DNA of 37,173 nucleotides, from NCBI GenBank assembly GCA_021850365.1, contig JAJZMH010000022.1:1-37173 (forward strand). Reading direction: 5' to 3'. The notes beneath the pieces are model-generated. The model saw only the letters and a list, made by a program, of their open reading frames with translations. It did no database searches and was not told where the DNA came from. Numbering within the stretch: position 1 is the first letter of the stretch; the number at the start of each line of letters is the position of its first letter. Shown here in pieces: positions 15,819 through 24,861 of the stretch. The position numbers and the translations under genes were made by a program. This stretch comes from a bacterium (GTDB taxonomy: Bacteria > Patescibacteriota > Saccharimonadia > Saccharimonadales > UBA4665).

Positions 15819-17096
15819 TTACCACCATCTATAGTTGATCCAATGTAAATATGCATTGTACCAACCACCATATTTAGAAACTGCATAATTATTGCACCAT
15901 TCCAGTTGAGTTATTGGATTTGTAGCCCAATCTGATCCAAAGCTTGCCATCTTAGTTCCGGGTGTAGCCTGACAAAGTCCATATCCATATGATGTATAGG
16001 GATTATCTGGTATAGCAGGACAATAATGTTCTCCTTGAGCTTTAGTTGGACACCAACCGGACTCGTGAGAAATTATATAATCTGCATATTGATAACTGTC
16101 TGCAGGTATACCAGCAAGGGCCATGTCTCCCTTAATTCCACTAAGACTGGTTCCTTCAACCACTATTTCTGGAACTGGTGGAACAGTTACGATTACTTGG
16201 AGTTGAGTTTGGGAAGCTATTACTCCATTTACCAGATTGTTTTGATAAGTTATTACTTCTTGTCCAGAAGATCCTGCCTGACGAATGGCTGACGTTCCAA
16301 AGGCAAGACTACTATCATAAATGGTTTGAATTGGCATAGGAATTGTTTGATTTTGAGTACTAACGCTGATTCCTTTTTCAATTACTAGTATTGCCATACC
16401 TGCTGTAATTGGTGAAGATGAATTTGGGATTAATTGAGCGCCTTTTTTAAGAGCGATGTGTTCAGAGTTAATAAACTGACCAACAGTTGTAGCATGGGTT
16501 CTAATTGGAATAATTTTGCCATACAAACTCAAACTAATTGGGGTAGCTGGATCAATCTCAATTTCACTTCCTATAATGCCTGATTTTAGGAAATTAAGAG
16601 TTGGCTTTTGGTAAACATAGTCCTGAGGATAAATCTTTATATTAGCTTGATTAACAATTGCCCTTGGTGTTTTAGCGGCACTCATTAAATAGTCAACTTG
16701 GCCTAAATAATTAATGGCAACTGGCTTTGCTCTATAAATATTAATCCTAAAATCGTCCTGATTAATTGGCGTATTTAACGAAGGCTCAACCACATCGCCC
16801 GGGCGTAATTTAATATTTAATTTATTTAACAAAGCTTGAATTGTCTTTTGTTTTGTCGGAATCACTCTCTGTACATTGTCATAGGAAATAATTACTATTT
16901 TTGAATCCGGCGTAACTTTAATAACAGATGAGTTCTGGAAAAAATGATATAAAATAAAGCTAGTTAATAAAAGAGTAAATATGGAAACAAAAGGAACATA
17001 AAAAGATGGATGCTTAATTAGGAATTTAATTTTTCTGAATTGACGACGTAAAAATCGCCTTTTCTTTTTCAATTTAATATTAGATCTTAAAGCCAT
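15819..17096 (-). CDS. RpfB-like cell-wall hydrolase (DUF348-G5-lysozyme-like)
   Basis: Likely membrane-anchored or secreted peptidoglycan-cleaving enzyme. From the ATG at 17096 (425 residues): a very basic cytoplasmic start (KLKKKRRFLRRQFRK), a membrane helix around 34-56, two to three DUF348 (YabE-type) beta domains from about 60 to 245, a G5 domain (about 250-315) with the G-x-V-I-x-Y-Q pattern, and a C-terminal lysozyme/SLT-like domain. That domain has the catalytic glutamate in ISHESGW, the GYGLCQATPG turn, and four cysteines probably in disulfides. The domain order equals mycobacterial RpfB. An extended -10 (TGTTAGAAT) lies about 50 bases upstream. Whether it acts on its own wall or on a host wall is open. 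Confidence 0.85.
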   Translation of the reverse strand: MALRSNIKLKKKRRFLRRQFRKIKFLIKHPSFYVPFVSIFTLLLTSFILYHFFQNSSVIKVTPDSKIVIISYDNVQRVIPTKQKTIQALLNKLNIKLRPGDVVEPSLNTPINQDDFRINIYRAKPVAINYLGQVDYLMSAAKTPRAIVNQANIKIYPQDYVYQKPTLNFLKSGIIGSEIEIDPATPISLSLYGKIIPIRTHATTVGQFINSEHIALKKGAQLIPNSSSPITAGMAILVIEKGISVSTQNQTIPMPIQTIYDSSLAFGTSAIRQAGSSGQEVITYQNNLVNGVIASQTQLQVIVTVPPVPEIVVEGTSLSGIKGDMALAGIPADSYQYADYIISHESGWCPTKAQGEHYCPAIPDNPYTSYGYGLCQATPGTKMASFGSDWATNPITQLEWCNNYAVSKYGGWYNAYLHWINYRWW

Positions 17097-17166
17097 CAAT
17101 AGCTACTTAATTATTCAAGCTAAACCGTTTAACTGTATTAATTCTAACATAAAATTATCTATGACT

Positions 17167-17646
17167 TTAGATTTTGTTCCATTTAAGATCTGGATAAAAT
17201 ATGTTTAAATACTTAAGGTTATTTTTACTGAATTTATATTGTTCAAGTTCATTTAATTTAAACCATCTTATATAACTAATTTCATGTTTTTGAGGATGAA
17301 TATTTGGTTTTTGCTTAAGGGTCACTTTATATAAATAGATATTTTGCTTAAAGATTAGAAATCTACTGTCCAACTTAGCTACAAAAGTTGGCATATTTTT
17401 ATCTAGCTTAATTGCAGTTTCTTCTAAAACTTCTCTGATCAATCCTTCCTCAATTGCTTCAGATTTTTTAATTCCACCACCAGGAAACCCCCAAGTATTA
17501 TCTGAAATATAACCCTTAACTAATAAGATTTGATTTTGGTAATTAATTAGTACTCTTGTTCTATTTGAATTATTTGTTAAAAAATAAATAAATGGCTTTA
17601 ACCAAAAATGAATCTGTCTTCCTAAAAAAATATGTATCTTTTTCAT
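17167..17646 (-). CDS. Nudix hydrolase
   Basis: Hydrolyses a nucleoside diphosphate linked to another moiety; the substrate cannot be read from sequence. The complete Nudix box is present (GGGIKKSEAIEEGL followed by REVLEETAIKL), with the REx2EE metal-binding core. At 159 residues it is a single domain with a hydrophobic, basic N-terminus (GRQIHFWLKPFIYFL) that might associate with a membrane. It starts within the last 4 bases of the helicase gene. The later Nudix gene at 24165 is only distantly similar. Confidence 0.88.
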   Translation of the reverse strand: MKKIHIFLGRQIHFWLKPFIYFLTNNSNRTRVLINYQNQILLVKGYISDNTWGFPGGGIKKSEAIEEGLIREVLEETAIKLDKNMPTFVAKLDSRFLIFKQNIYLYKVTLKQKPNIHPQKHEISYIRWFKLNELEQYKFSKNNLKYLNIFYPDLKWNKI

Positions 17647-19778
17647 AATTTTGAAATATTAGCATAATCTAAATTGAGTTTTTTAATTCCTTTATTCTTA
17701 AAATAAACGGCCACAAAAGATTGATCTATTTCAACAACTGTTCCTTCTCCAAAAATAGAATGTCTAACTTGATCTCCTTCTACGAGGTCCGGAACATAAT
17801 GCGGTTCATTTTGATCAAATAAACTTTGTTTTATTTCTGTTGTTCCTAAATTATCTGATTCGATTTTAAATTCTCCATCGATGTCAGATAAAAAACGACT
17901 AGGAGGATTGTGATTTAAACCTCCGTATAAAAGTCTAGTATTAGCGTAAAATAGATAAAGTTCTTTCATTGCTCGAGTCATTCCAACATACATTAATCTT
18001 CTTTCTTCTTCCAGTTCATTGTTATCGTAAAGTGCTTTAGTGTGCGGAAATATTCCTTCTTCTAGACCTGGCATTAATACGATAGGAAACTCTAATCCCT
18101 TAGCAGAATGAACAGTCATTAAGGTTACACTATCTTTTTTAAAATCTGCATTGTCTAGATCACTTATTAAAGCAACTTCTTCTATAAACCCATCAAGACC
18201 AAGATCAATATATTCGTTTGCTACACTTAAGAGTTCTTTAACATTTTCTTGTCTTGATTCTGATTGAATCGTACCGTCATCAAGATAATTTAAATAATTT
18301 AGTCTACGAATTAAAGAATCTATTAGCCCTACTAAGCTAGTATTTTTTGAAATATCTCTTAGATCATTGATTAGTTTATAGATTTGATTAAAACTTTCTT
18401 TAGCTTTTGGTGTTAGTTCATCACATTTTAAAACTAAGCCAAGTGCATTTTGAAGATTGTTATGTTTATCTAAAAATTGATTAAATAATGCAATACTTTT
18501 AGGACCAATACCTCTAGTTGGCACATTAACAATTCGAAGGAATGAAATTAAATCATTGGGCTGATAAATTAATCTTAAATAAGCAATTAAATCCTTAATC
18601 TCTTTTCTGTCGTAAAATCTGACTCCACCAATTATTTGATAAGGGATATTATATCGAACAAATATTTCTTCGATTACTCTACTTTGTGCATTAGTCCGGT
18701 ATAGAATAGCGAAATCTTTATAGCTATTTTTTGACGCATTAACTTTAGATTGAATGATTGAAATAATATTTTCAACTTCTGCCCTCTCATTACTTACTTG
18801 AAGTATCTGAACTGGCATTCCAGAATCAGACTTTGTCCATATTTTTTTATCACTTCGTTGATTATTCTTTGATATAACCATGTAAGCAGCATCTAAAATA
18901 TTAGCCGTTGAGCGATAATTCTGTTCTAACTTAACAACTCTTACATTTTTATAGTCTTTTTCAAAATTTAAGATATTCCTGTAATCCGCACCTCTCCAGC
19001 TATATATGCTCTGCCAATCATCACCAACTACGGCAATGTTTTGGTTTTTTGATGAAAGCAATTTAATTAGTTGATACTGAGCGTTATTAGTATCTTGATA
19101 TTCATCTACTAAAATATATTTAAACTTATCCTGCCATCTTGCTAGAACTTCTGGATATTTTTTGAATAATTGAACAGTTTTTAAGATTAGATCATCAAAG
19201 TCAAGTGCGCCTAGTTTCCTAAGCTCTTCTTCGTAAATTGGATAAATATCTGCTGCTATTTTTTGTGCTGGATTAATCAAATATTGTTCTTTGTATTTAT
19301 TTGGGCTAATTAATTCAGTTTTAGCTGAACTAATGTAATATGCGCATTGTCTTAAAGGATAATTTTTTTGATCGATTCCAAGTTTTTTATATATCTTTTT
19401 GAGTAAACTTAATTGATCAGCTTCATCAAATATAATAAAGTTCTTGGACATTTTAAGATACTCTCCATCTTTCCGGAGTATTTTTACGGCTATACCATGA
19501 AAAGTTCCCATGAACGGCATAAAGTTGTAACCCGAGGAATTTAAATTAAGTAGTTTCCCAATTCGATCCCGCATTTCTTTTGCTGCTTTATTTGTAAATG
19601 TAACAGCTAAGATTTGATCAGTATCTGCTTTTTTTGTAGTTAAAAGATAAAATATTCTATAAGTTAGGGTTTTTGTTTTACCACTACCTGCGCCTGCTAA
19701 AATTAACAATGGCCCTTCAGTGTTAATAACCGCTTGATATTGATTAGGATTAAGTTCCCTGCTAAATAGATTATCCAT
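17643..19778 (-). CDS. pcrA: ATP-dependent DNA helicase PcrA/UvrD
   Basis: Superfamily 1 3'-5' helicase for repair and replication-fork clearing. The 711-residue protein has the Q motif with NPNQYQAV, Walker A LAGAGSGKTKTL, motif II VDEYQDTN, motif III GDDWQSIYSWRGAD, motif IV QNYRS, motif V TVMTVHSAKGLEFPIV (read as TLMTVHSAKGLEFP) and motif VI EERRLMYVGMTRA. The C-terminal 45 residues form the Tudor-like RNA-polymerase-binding module of this subgroup (GDQVRHSIFGEGTVVEID). It leads a unit with the downstream Nudix gene. Confidence 0.96.
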   Translation of the reverse strand: MDNLFSRELNPNQYQAVINTEGPLLILAGAGSGKTKTLTYRIFYLLTTKKADTDQILAVTFTNKAAKEMRDRIGKLLNLNSSGYNFMPFMGTFHGIAVKILRKDGEYLKMSKNFIIFDEADQLSLLKKIYKKLGIDQKNYPLRQCAYYISSAKTELISPNKYKEQYLINPAQKIAADIYPIYEEELRKLGALDFDDLILKTVQLFKKYPEVLARWQDKFKYILVDEYQDTNNAQYQLIKLLSSKNQNIAVVGDDWQSIYSWRGADYRNILNFEKDYKNVRVVKLEQNYRSTANILDAAYMVISKNNQRSDKKIWTKSDSGMPVQILQVSNERAEVENIISIIQSKVNASKNSYKDFAILYRTNAQSRVIEEIFVRYNIPYQIIGGVRFYDRKEIKDLIAYLRLIYQPNDLISFLRIVNVPTRGIGPKSIALFNQFLDKHNNLQNALGLVLKCDELTPKAKESFNQIYKLINDLRDISKNTSLVGLIDSLIRRLNYLNYLDDGTIQSESRQENVKELLSVANEYIDLGLDGFIEEVALISDLDNADFKKDSVTLMTVHSAKGLEFPIVLMPGLEEGIFPHTKALYDNNELEEERRLMYVGMTRAMKELYLFYANTRLLYGGLNHNPPSRFLSDIDGEFKIESDNLGTTEIKQSLFDQNEPHYVPDLVEGDQVRHSIFGEGTVVEIDQSFVAVYFKNKGIKKLNLDYANISKL

Positions 19779-19821
19779 TACCTATATATTAACAAGAAAA
19801 TGTGGATTTATTAGATTTATT

Positions 19822-20517
19822 TTATGAAAAAAAATGAGTTATTGGATGAATTCCATTGATTTTAATTAGTCCTGCATCAAGGGCAAGATCAAGCCAAATT
19901 AGAATTAAAATTAATCCAAGAATAATACCGAGGATAAGAATCCGTTTGTTTTTAGCTTTTTGAGTTTTATTAAACGGTAAAAAGTATTTTTTGCTTAAAA
20001 TCAAATTATTGATCGTTAGATCATGTTGTTTTTGCTTATCTTCTTCGAGTTGTTCTTGTTTTGTTTGAGAATCTTCATTAACTTGTTTTCTTTGAATCAA
20101 GCCATCCGGTATTCCTTTGCTATCTTCATTATTTTTCAAGTTCTCTTCTTTAAGTTCAGCCTCATTGTCGTCTGGTTTTTCGAGGCTTTCTTTTTCTGGT
20201 TTCTCTTGGCTTACTTCATCTTCTTTAACTACACTTTCTTGATCAGTTGATTCATCGTTTTCTTCGTTTTTAACTTCTATCTTTTCTTCTTGATCTTTTA
20301 AATCATCATGAATTGGTTCAATATTAAGCTTTTTATTAAGTCCCATCTTTAAAGGTGGTGGTCCGCTTAATTGACTCTGATCATCTTGATCATCCAAGAC
20401 CATCGGATCTTTGATTATAGGCGTAGATTTAATAATAATATTTTTTGAATTTGTAGCTGGTTTGATAGTACCTGGCTTGGATACATCCATTATATTTTTT
20501 TTATTGTCTTCTTTCAT
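19822..20517 (-). CDS. Acidic protein with one C-terminal membrane helix
   Basis: I do not recognise this 231-residue protein. Residues 1-180 are hydrophilic and of low complexity, rich in Glu, Asp, Lys, Asn and Gln, so probably disordered. A basic stop (NKTQKAKNKR) precedes a single membrane helix (about 191-214, ILILGIILGLILILIWLDLAL), leaving a short outer tail (KINGIHPITHFFS). This is a tail-anchored arrangement. It starts three bases before tpiA ends the preceding unit and is followed by pcrA 44 bases on. It may tether a cytoplasmic partner to the membrane. Confidence 0.7.
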   Translation of the reverse strand: MKEDNKKNIMDVSKPGTIKPATNSKNIIIKSTPIIKDPMVLDDQDDQSQLSGPPPLKMGLNKKLNIEPIHDDLKDQEEKIEVKNEENDESTDQESVVKEDEVSQEKPEKESLEKPDDNEAELKEENLKNNEDSKGIPDGLIQRKQVNEDSQTKQEQLEEDKQKQHDLTINNLILSKKYFLPFNKTQKAKNKRILILGIILGLILILIWLDLALDAGLIKINGIHPITHFFS

Positions 20518-20519
20518 AT

Positions 20520-21296
20520 TTATCCTAACTTATCTATTAAGTAACCTTTTTCGATTATTTTTGAAAATTCTAAATAGTTTAAACTAGCTCCTCCGACAAG
20601 AGCACCGTCACATCCATCCAAAGCAAGATAGGCTGAGACACTATTGGAATTGACACTACCACCATACAAAACTCTAACTTGATTAGCGATCTTTAGTCCA
20701 TAAAGTTCGGAGATCTGATATCTAATATAGTCTATAGCTTTTTGGATATCGGTTGGTTTCGGAATTTCTCCGCCAAATGTAGATATTGCCCAAATCGGTT
20801 CATAGGCAATTACTATTTTAGCTACTTCGTCCGACGTAAGATTATAGAGTGCGCTTGTCAGCTGATCGGATAATACTTTTTTAGTCTCATTAGCTACTCG
20901 TTCTGATTTATTTTCACCAATACATAAAATAGGTATAATACCATTTCTGGTAGCAGCGGCTACTTTATCTCTAATCATTTGATGATCTTCATTGAAATAA
21001 ATCCTTCGTTCACTATGACCAATAATTGCATATTTGACCAAATCCTTTAACATAGCAAAGCTAACTTCTCCAGTGTATGCTCCTTGATCTTTAAAGTATC
21101 CATTTTGGGCAGCCAAACTAAATTTACGATGATCTATTTCTAGGCTAAGGGGATGTAATAAAGTAAAAGCCGGTGCAATAATTACTTCTAAGTTTCGATG
21201 AATGCTAGTTAGTTTATTTAAATTATTTAAATAAATACTGCCGTTGGCTATATTCATATTCATCTTCCAGTTTGCAGCTATTATTCTTCTTCGCAT
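20520..21296 (-). CDS. tpiA: Triosephosphate isomerase
   Basis: Interconverts dihydroxyacetone phosphate and glyceraldehyde 3-phosphate. At 258 residues it is a standard-length TIM barrel with the substrate lysine in ANWKMN (residues 8-13), the electrophilic histidine in IIGHSERR, the catalytic glutamate in AYEPIWAIST, and the phosphate-binding VLYGGSVN and GALVGGASL segments. It lies downstream of pgk in a lower-glycolysis cluster pyk-pgk-tpiA. The 39-base gap to pgk contains an AT-rich hairpin next to a T-run, too weak to call a terminator. Confidence 0.97.
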   Translation of the reverse strand: MRRRIIAANWKMNMNIANGSIYLNNLNKLTSIHRNLEVIIAPAFTLLHPLSLEIDHRKFSLAAQNGYFKDQGAYTGEVSFAMLKDLVKYAIIGHSERRIYFNEDHQMIRDKVAAATRNGIIPILCIGENKSERVANETKKVLSDQLTSALYNLTSDEVAKIVIAYEPIWAISTFGGEIPKPTDIQKAIDYIRYQISELYGLKIANQVRVLYGGSVNSNSVSAYLALDGCDGALVGGASLNYLEFSKIIEKGYLIDKLG

Positions 21297-21335
21297 TATT
21301 TTTAGTTTAACAAAAAAAGCATAACTATTATATAG

Positions 21336-22622
21336 TTAATCTTTATTCAAAAGTGCTTCTACGCCAGGTAATTGATGTCCGGACATTAATTCTAAGCTAG
21401 CACCTCCTCCAGTAGATAGGTGATTAAACCCATCACTCAATCCTCTTTCTCTAATATACCCAACCGTATCTCCACCACCAACCAAACTAAACGGCTTATT
21501 CCCAAAATCTCCTAAGATTGCTTGAATCAATAAATCGGTTCCATGGGCATAAGGTCCAACCTGATTATGATAACCTTTTATTTCCGTTACACCTAGAGTA
21601 CCATTCCAAACGACTGTTTTAGCTAATTGGACACCACCGGCTATAAATGCTCCTGAAAACGGACCAATGTCTAAAATTTTTTCATCTTTTTTTATTTTAA
21701 AATCTTCTTTTGGTGGTTTCTTTGGATAATTCTCAATATCTGCAATTGCATAGGTTGACCAATCTACAATACGGGTTGGAATATTTTCTTTTGGGTCTTT
21801 AGATACTACCCCATCAAAAGGAATTAAGAAAATAAAGTTCCTTTTCTTTTTTTGTTCCTCAGCTTTTTGGATTAAATCTTTGGCTAATTTTAACTCATCC
21901 TTATCGTAAAGACTCTCTCCTATATGATGACCTTGGGCACTAAGAAATGTATTTGACATTGCTCCTCCAAGAACTAAAAAATCGGCACTTTCAATAAATC
22001 TTTCTATAATCTCAATTTTGTCTACAATTTTAGCTCCGCCAATAACTGCACATAATGGTCTATCGGGGTTTTTCATAACGTTTGTAATAGTATCTACCTC
22101 TTTTTCAAGAAGTAAACCAGCGACACTTGGTAAAAATTTAGTTACAGCTGATGTCGAAGCATGGGCTCTATGAACAACTCCAAAACCGTCTTGGACAAAA
22201 ACATCCGCATATGAAGCCAAAGCTTTTCCAAATTCAGGATCATTATTCTCCTCTTCTGGGTGAAATCTCAAATTCTCTAGAAGTAAGATTTCTCGAGGTT
22301 TTAAATTGGCTTTTAGCTGATCAGTTTTAGGCCCAATACAATCTAGCCCAAATTGAACATCTTTAGATAGAATTTGACCTAAACTTTTAGCTACTGGAAA
22401 CAGGCTAAATTTATCATTAACCTTTCCCTCCGGTCTACCGAGATGAGATATGATGATTATTTTACAATTTTTGGAAAGTAAATAATTAATTGTTTCAAGT
22501 GATTGTTTAATCCTATAGTCATCGGCGATCTGATCATTAATTAAGGGAACGTTATAGTCTGTTCTTAATAGAACCGTCTTGTTTTCTAAGTCTATATCCC
22601 TGATAGTTTTTTTTAAGAACAT
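21336..22622 (-). CDS. pgk: Phosphoglycerate kinase
   Basis: Makes ATP from 1,3-bisphosphoglycerate in glycolysis. The 428-residue monomer has the N-terminal substrate site (LLRTDYNVPL, HLGRPEG, RAHAS), the hinge region AVIGGAKIVDKIEIIERF, and the nucleotide-binding tail GGGDTVGYI and STGGGASLELMSG. All recognised catalytic residues are in place. A ribosome site AAGGGTGG lies about 9 bases before the ATG. It lies 39 bases downstream of pyk on the same strand; a TATAAT in that gap could be an internal promoter. Confidence 0.97.
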   Translation of the reverse strand: MFLKKTIRDIDLENKTVLLRTDYNVPLINDQIADDYRIKQSLETINYLLSKNCKIIIISHLGRPEGKVNDKFSLFPVAKSLGQILSKDVQFGLDCIGPKTDQLKANLKPREILLLENLRFHPEEENNDPEFGKALASYADVFVQDGFGVVHRAHASTSAVTKFLPSVAGLLLEKEVDTITNVMKNPDRPLCAVIGGAKIVDKIEIIERFIESADFLVLGGAMSNTFLSAQGHHIGESLYDKDELKLAKDLIQKAEEQKKKRNFIFLIPFDGVVSKDPKENIPTRIVDWSTYAIADIENYPKKPPKEDFKIKKDEKILDIGPFSGAFIAGGVQLAKTVVWNGTLGVTEIKGYHNQVGPYAHGTDLLIQAILGDFGNKPFSLVGGGDTVGYIRERGLSDGFNHLSTGGGASLELMSGHQLPGVEALLNKD

Positions 22623-22661
22623 TAAGCTTTTCCACCCTTATAATTTAATTATACATTACTT

Positions 22662-24092
22662 TTAGTCTTCAATTAGTCTTACTTTAATCGTATCGGTTGT
22701 TCCAACTACACCTGGATATTTACCGGAAGCACTAACTACCAAGTCACCTTTATTTAAGATATTGTTCAGTTTCAACCAATTAGTTAATTTGGTTGCAGCG
22801 TATTTTTCTGCTGGTCTTAAATAACTTTTGACTCCATATACTATGGCAAGTGAATTGGCAGTTGCCATATCGTTAGTTACTGCAATAATTGGAGTAAAGG
22901 TTCGTTTTGAAGAAATATTTCTTGCTGTTGCCCCTGACTTTGTTTCAGCCACTATTGCTTTGGCGTGAATTTGACTAGCAAGTTTAACGACAGAAATACT
23001 AATGGCGGCCCTGACGTCTTCTTCTTCATAAGTTTGTTCCTTGAAGTCATTTTTAATTGCTTTTTCTGTATAGAGAATTACTCTTTTCATTAACTTAACT
23101 GCTTCAATTGGATGATTTCCGCTAGCAGTTTCATCACTTAGCATTAAACAATCTACTCTCTCATAAACAGCATTGGCAATGTCTGAAACTTCTGCCCTTG
23201 TTGGAGATTCGGAAGTCGTCATACTAAAAAGCATCTGGGTAGCAATAATCACCGGTTTAGACTGTTTAATTGCTTCCTTTACTATATCTTTTTGAAGTTT
23301 TGGAACTGCTTCGGGTAATACCTCATATGCTAGATCTCCTCTTGCAACCATAGCACCATCAGCTTCGCTAATAATCTCTGGAATATTTAAGGTAGCCATT
23401 TTTGTTTCAAATTTTACAATTACTTTCGCCCTCGAATTTAAACTTGTTAATATTTTTTTCAAGGATCTGACGTTATCTACGTTCTGAACAAAGCTTTGGG
23501 CAACATAATCAATATCATGGATTGAACCAAAAACCAGATCCGCCCTATCTTTTGACGTAATTATTTCGCTTCCTAGATCTGTATCTGGTAAATTTATACC
23601 TTTCCTGGATAAGATCTGGCCGCCGGTTTCAATTTTTAGATAAATTAATTTGTCTTTTACTGACTGAACGACGCCCTTAACTCTTCCGTCAAATATAAAT
23701 AACCTATCCCCTCTTTTTAATTTTTTAGTTAAATCAAATTGGATTGGAATGACATGATCTTTTAGATAATCACCATTAATACCAAGGACAACTACCTGGT
23801 TTTTGCTTAGTTCAATTACTCCATTAAAATCACCAAGTCGAATTTTAGGACCCTGCAAATCTTGTATAATACTGACTGGTTTTTTTAGTTCCTTTGATGC
23901 TTCTCTAATCCAGTTTATTTGTTGTTCTTTTTCTTGATGTGTACCATGAGAAAAATTAAGTCTCAGTCCATTAGCTCCAGCTTTAATCAGCCGATAAATA
24001 GCATCATAACTATTCGTACTTGGTCCTATTGTAGCTATGATTTTAGTTCGTTTATAATTTTCGTTTAAATTTATTTTACTATTTATATCCAA
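22662..24092 (-). CDS. pyk: Pyruvate kinase
   Basis: Last ATP-forming step of glycolysis. The 476-residue protein shows KIIATIGPSTNSY, RLNFSHG, IIQDLQGPKIRLG, the lysine loop IVKFETK, the metal-binding AMVARGDLAYEV, and ATQMLFSMTTSESPTRAE. The start is a TTG (24092) preceded by GGTGGG; no ATG is available nearby upstream of the conserved region. The C-terminal effector domain is present (GVVGTTDTIKV end). It begins the pyk-pgk-tpiA unit and is divergent from the Nudix gene at 24165. Confidence 0.96.
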   Translation of the reverse strand: MDINSKINLNENYKRTKIIATIGPSTNSYDAIYRLIKAGANGLRLNFSHGTHQEKEQQINWIREASKELKKPVSIIQDLQGPKIRLGDFNGVIELSKNQVVVLGINGDYLKDHVIPIQFDLTKKLKRGDRLFIFDGRVKGVVQSVKDKLIYLKIETGGQILSRKGINLPDTDLGSEIITSKDRADLVFGSIHDIDYVAQSFVQNVDNVRSLKKILTSLNSRAKVIVKFETKMATLNIPEIISEADGAMVARGDLAYEVLPEAVPKLQKDIVKEAIKQSKPVIIATQMLFSMTTSESPTRAEVSDIANAVYERVDCLMLSDETASGNHPIEAVKLMKRVILYTEKAIKNDFKEQTYEEEDVRAAISISVVKLASQIHAKAIVAETKSGATARNISSKRTFTPIIAVTNDMATANSLAIVYGVKSYLRPAEKYAATKLTNWLKLNNILNKGDLVVSASGKYPGVVGTTDTIKVRLIED

Positions 24093-24150
24093 TTTATATT
24101 CCCACCGATTGCTAATTTTTATAAGTTATCCTTATTATAACTATTTAGTT

Positions 24151-24156
24151 TATAAT
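24151..24156 (+). promoter_or_regulatory. -10 box of the Nudix gene, likely leaderless
   Basis: TATAAT ends eight bases before the ATG at 24165, with no room for a ribosome site. A weak TTATCC lies 19 bases upstream. A leaderless transcript is the simplest reading. Confidence 0.55.
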
Positions 24157-24164
24157 TTTAAAGT

Positions 24165-24680
24165 ATGGATCAACAATTATTAAAAACTTTAAAACCAAAA
24201 GGTTTAAAGGATGAAGATCTAGCTAAATTTAGAAAACGTTTAGCGGCTCGGGCTATACTATTTTACGATCATCGAATATGTCTTATTTTTGTGGCTAAAC
24301 ATAATTATTATATGCTCCCAGGTGGTGGAATAGAGAATGAAACAATTGAAGTTGGTTTAAGACGTGAGTTAAAAGAAGAGGTTGGAATAAATGTAGACAT
24401 TATTACAGAAATTGGTCAAACCATATTATACAACCCAAGATTTAGGGTAAGACAATTGGATCGCTGTTTTATTGTCAGACAAAAAGGAGATTCTAAGTTA
24501 CGCAATATAACTCCTTTAGAAAAAAGTGATGGTCATCAAATTGTTTGGGCAAATAGCCTAAAAGATACCTACAATTTAGCCTTAAATACTGATCCAAAAA
24601 CTGATGATGGAATATTAATTAAACAAAGAGATTTAATCTTTATTAACAAAGTTATTAAAGATAATAAGTTTAGCCTATAA
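24165..24680 (+). CDS. Nudix hydrolase
   Basis: Single-domain Nudix enzyme of 171 residues. The box reads PGGGIENETIEVGLRREL then KEEVGI, retaining the Rx2E-x-KEE metal-binding core. The preceding strands (RAILFYDHRICLIFVAKHNYYMLP) fit the fold. The substrate is not evident. Its stop codon TAA lies inside a TATAAT sequence that is the -10 box of the following phosphatase copy, showing how tightly the two genes were packed before the later insertion. It is divergent from pyk. Confidence 0.88.
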   Translation: MDQQLLKTLKPKGLKDEDLAKFRKRLAARAILFYDHRICLIFVAKHNYYMLPGGGIENETIEVGLRRELKEEVGINVDIITEIGQTILYNPRFRVRQLDRCFIVRQKGDSKLRNITPLEKSDGHQIVWANSLKDTYNLALNTDPKTDDGILIKQRDLIFINKVIKDNKFSL

Positions 24681-24770
24681 TTATTTAAATAAACATAGAT
24701 CTAAAAGATAAAAAGTAGTTTATTTAATCCGACATGGTCAAAGTGAAGATAATTTAAGACCGGTTTTTCA
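24651..24770 (+). repeat. Direct repeat, left copy (120 bp)
   Basis: Aligns with 26273-26393, with about eight substitutions and one single-base gap. It covers the last 30 bases of the Nudix gene and the 5' end of a phosphatase copy. It marks the left edge of a 1.5-kb insertion or duplication. Confidence 0.85.
24689..24770 (+). pseudogene. Dead 5' fragment of the histidine phosphatase gene
   Basis: Matches the first 27 codons or so of the intact gene at 26311, including the segment for LIRHGQSEDNLRPVF. The start is ATA instead of ATG (24689-24691), one A of a poly-A run is missing so the frame shifts, and the match ends abruptly at TTTTTCA, where unrelated sequence begins. It is a relic of the gene's original position directly after the Nudix gene. 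Confidence 0.85.
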
Positions 24771-24781
24771 TTTCGACAACA

Positions 24782-24807
24782 GGAGTTCGATCCCCTTGGT
24801 ATCACCA
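24782..24807 (+). other. Sequence resembling a decayed tRNA 3' end
   Basis: The stretch GGAGTTCGATCCCC, then TTGGTATCACCA, looks like a T-arm (TTCGA loop), acceptor strand TGGTATC, discriminator A and CCA. One loop base is missing and one stem pair is broken, and no upstream tRNA body is visible. The 11-base TATCACCAAGA recurs 53 bases later (24853-24863). It may be an integrase attachment relic; chance is possible. Confidence 0.4.
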
Positions 24808-24861
24808 AGAAATATATATAGACTTATTTTGTCAATTTTGCTATACTTAAGTTATCACCAA

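Noticed and set aside
21323-21337. Terminator between pgk and tpiA
   Set aside because: The stem is all A-T apart from one pair, overlaps the pgk stop, and the genes look co-transcribed.
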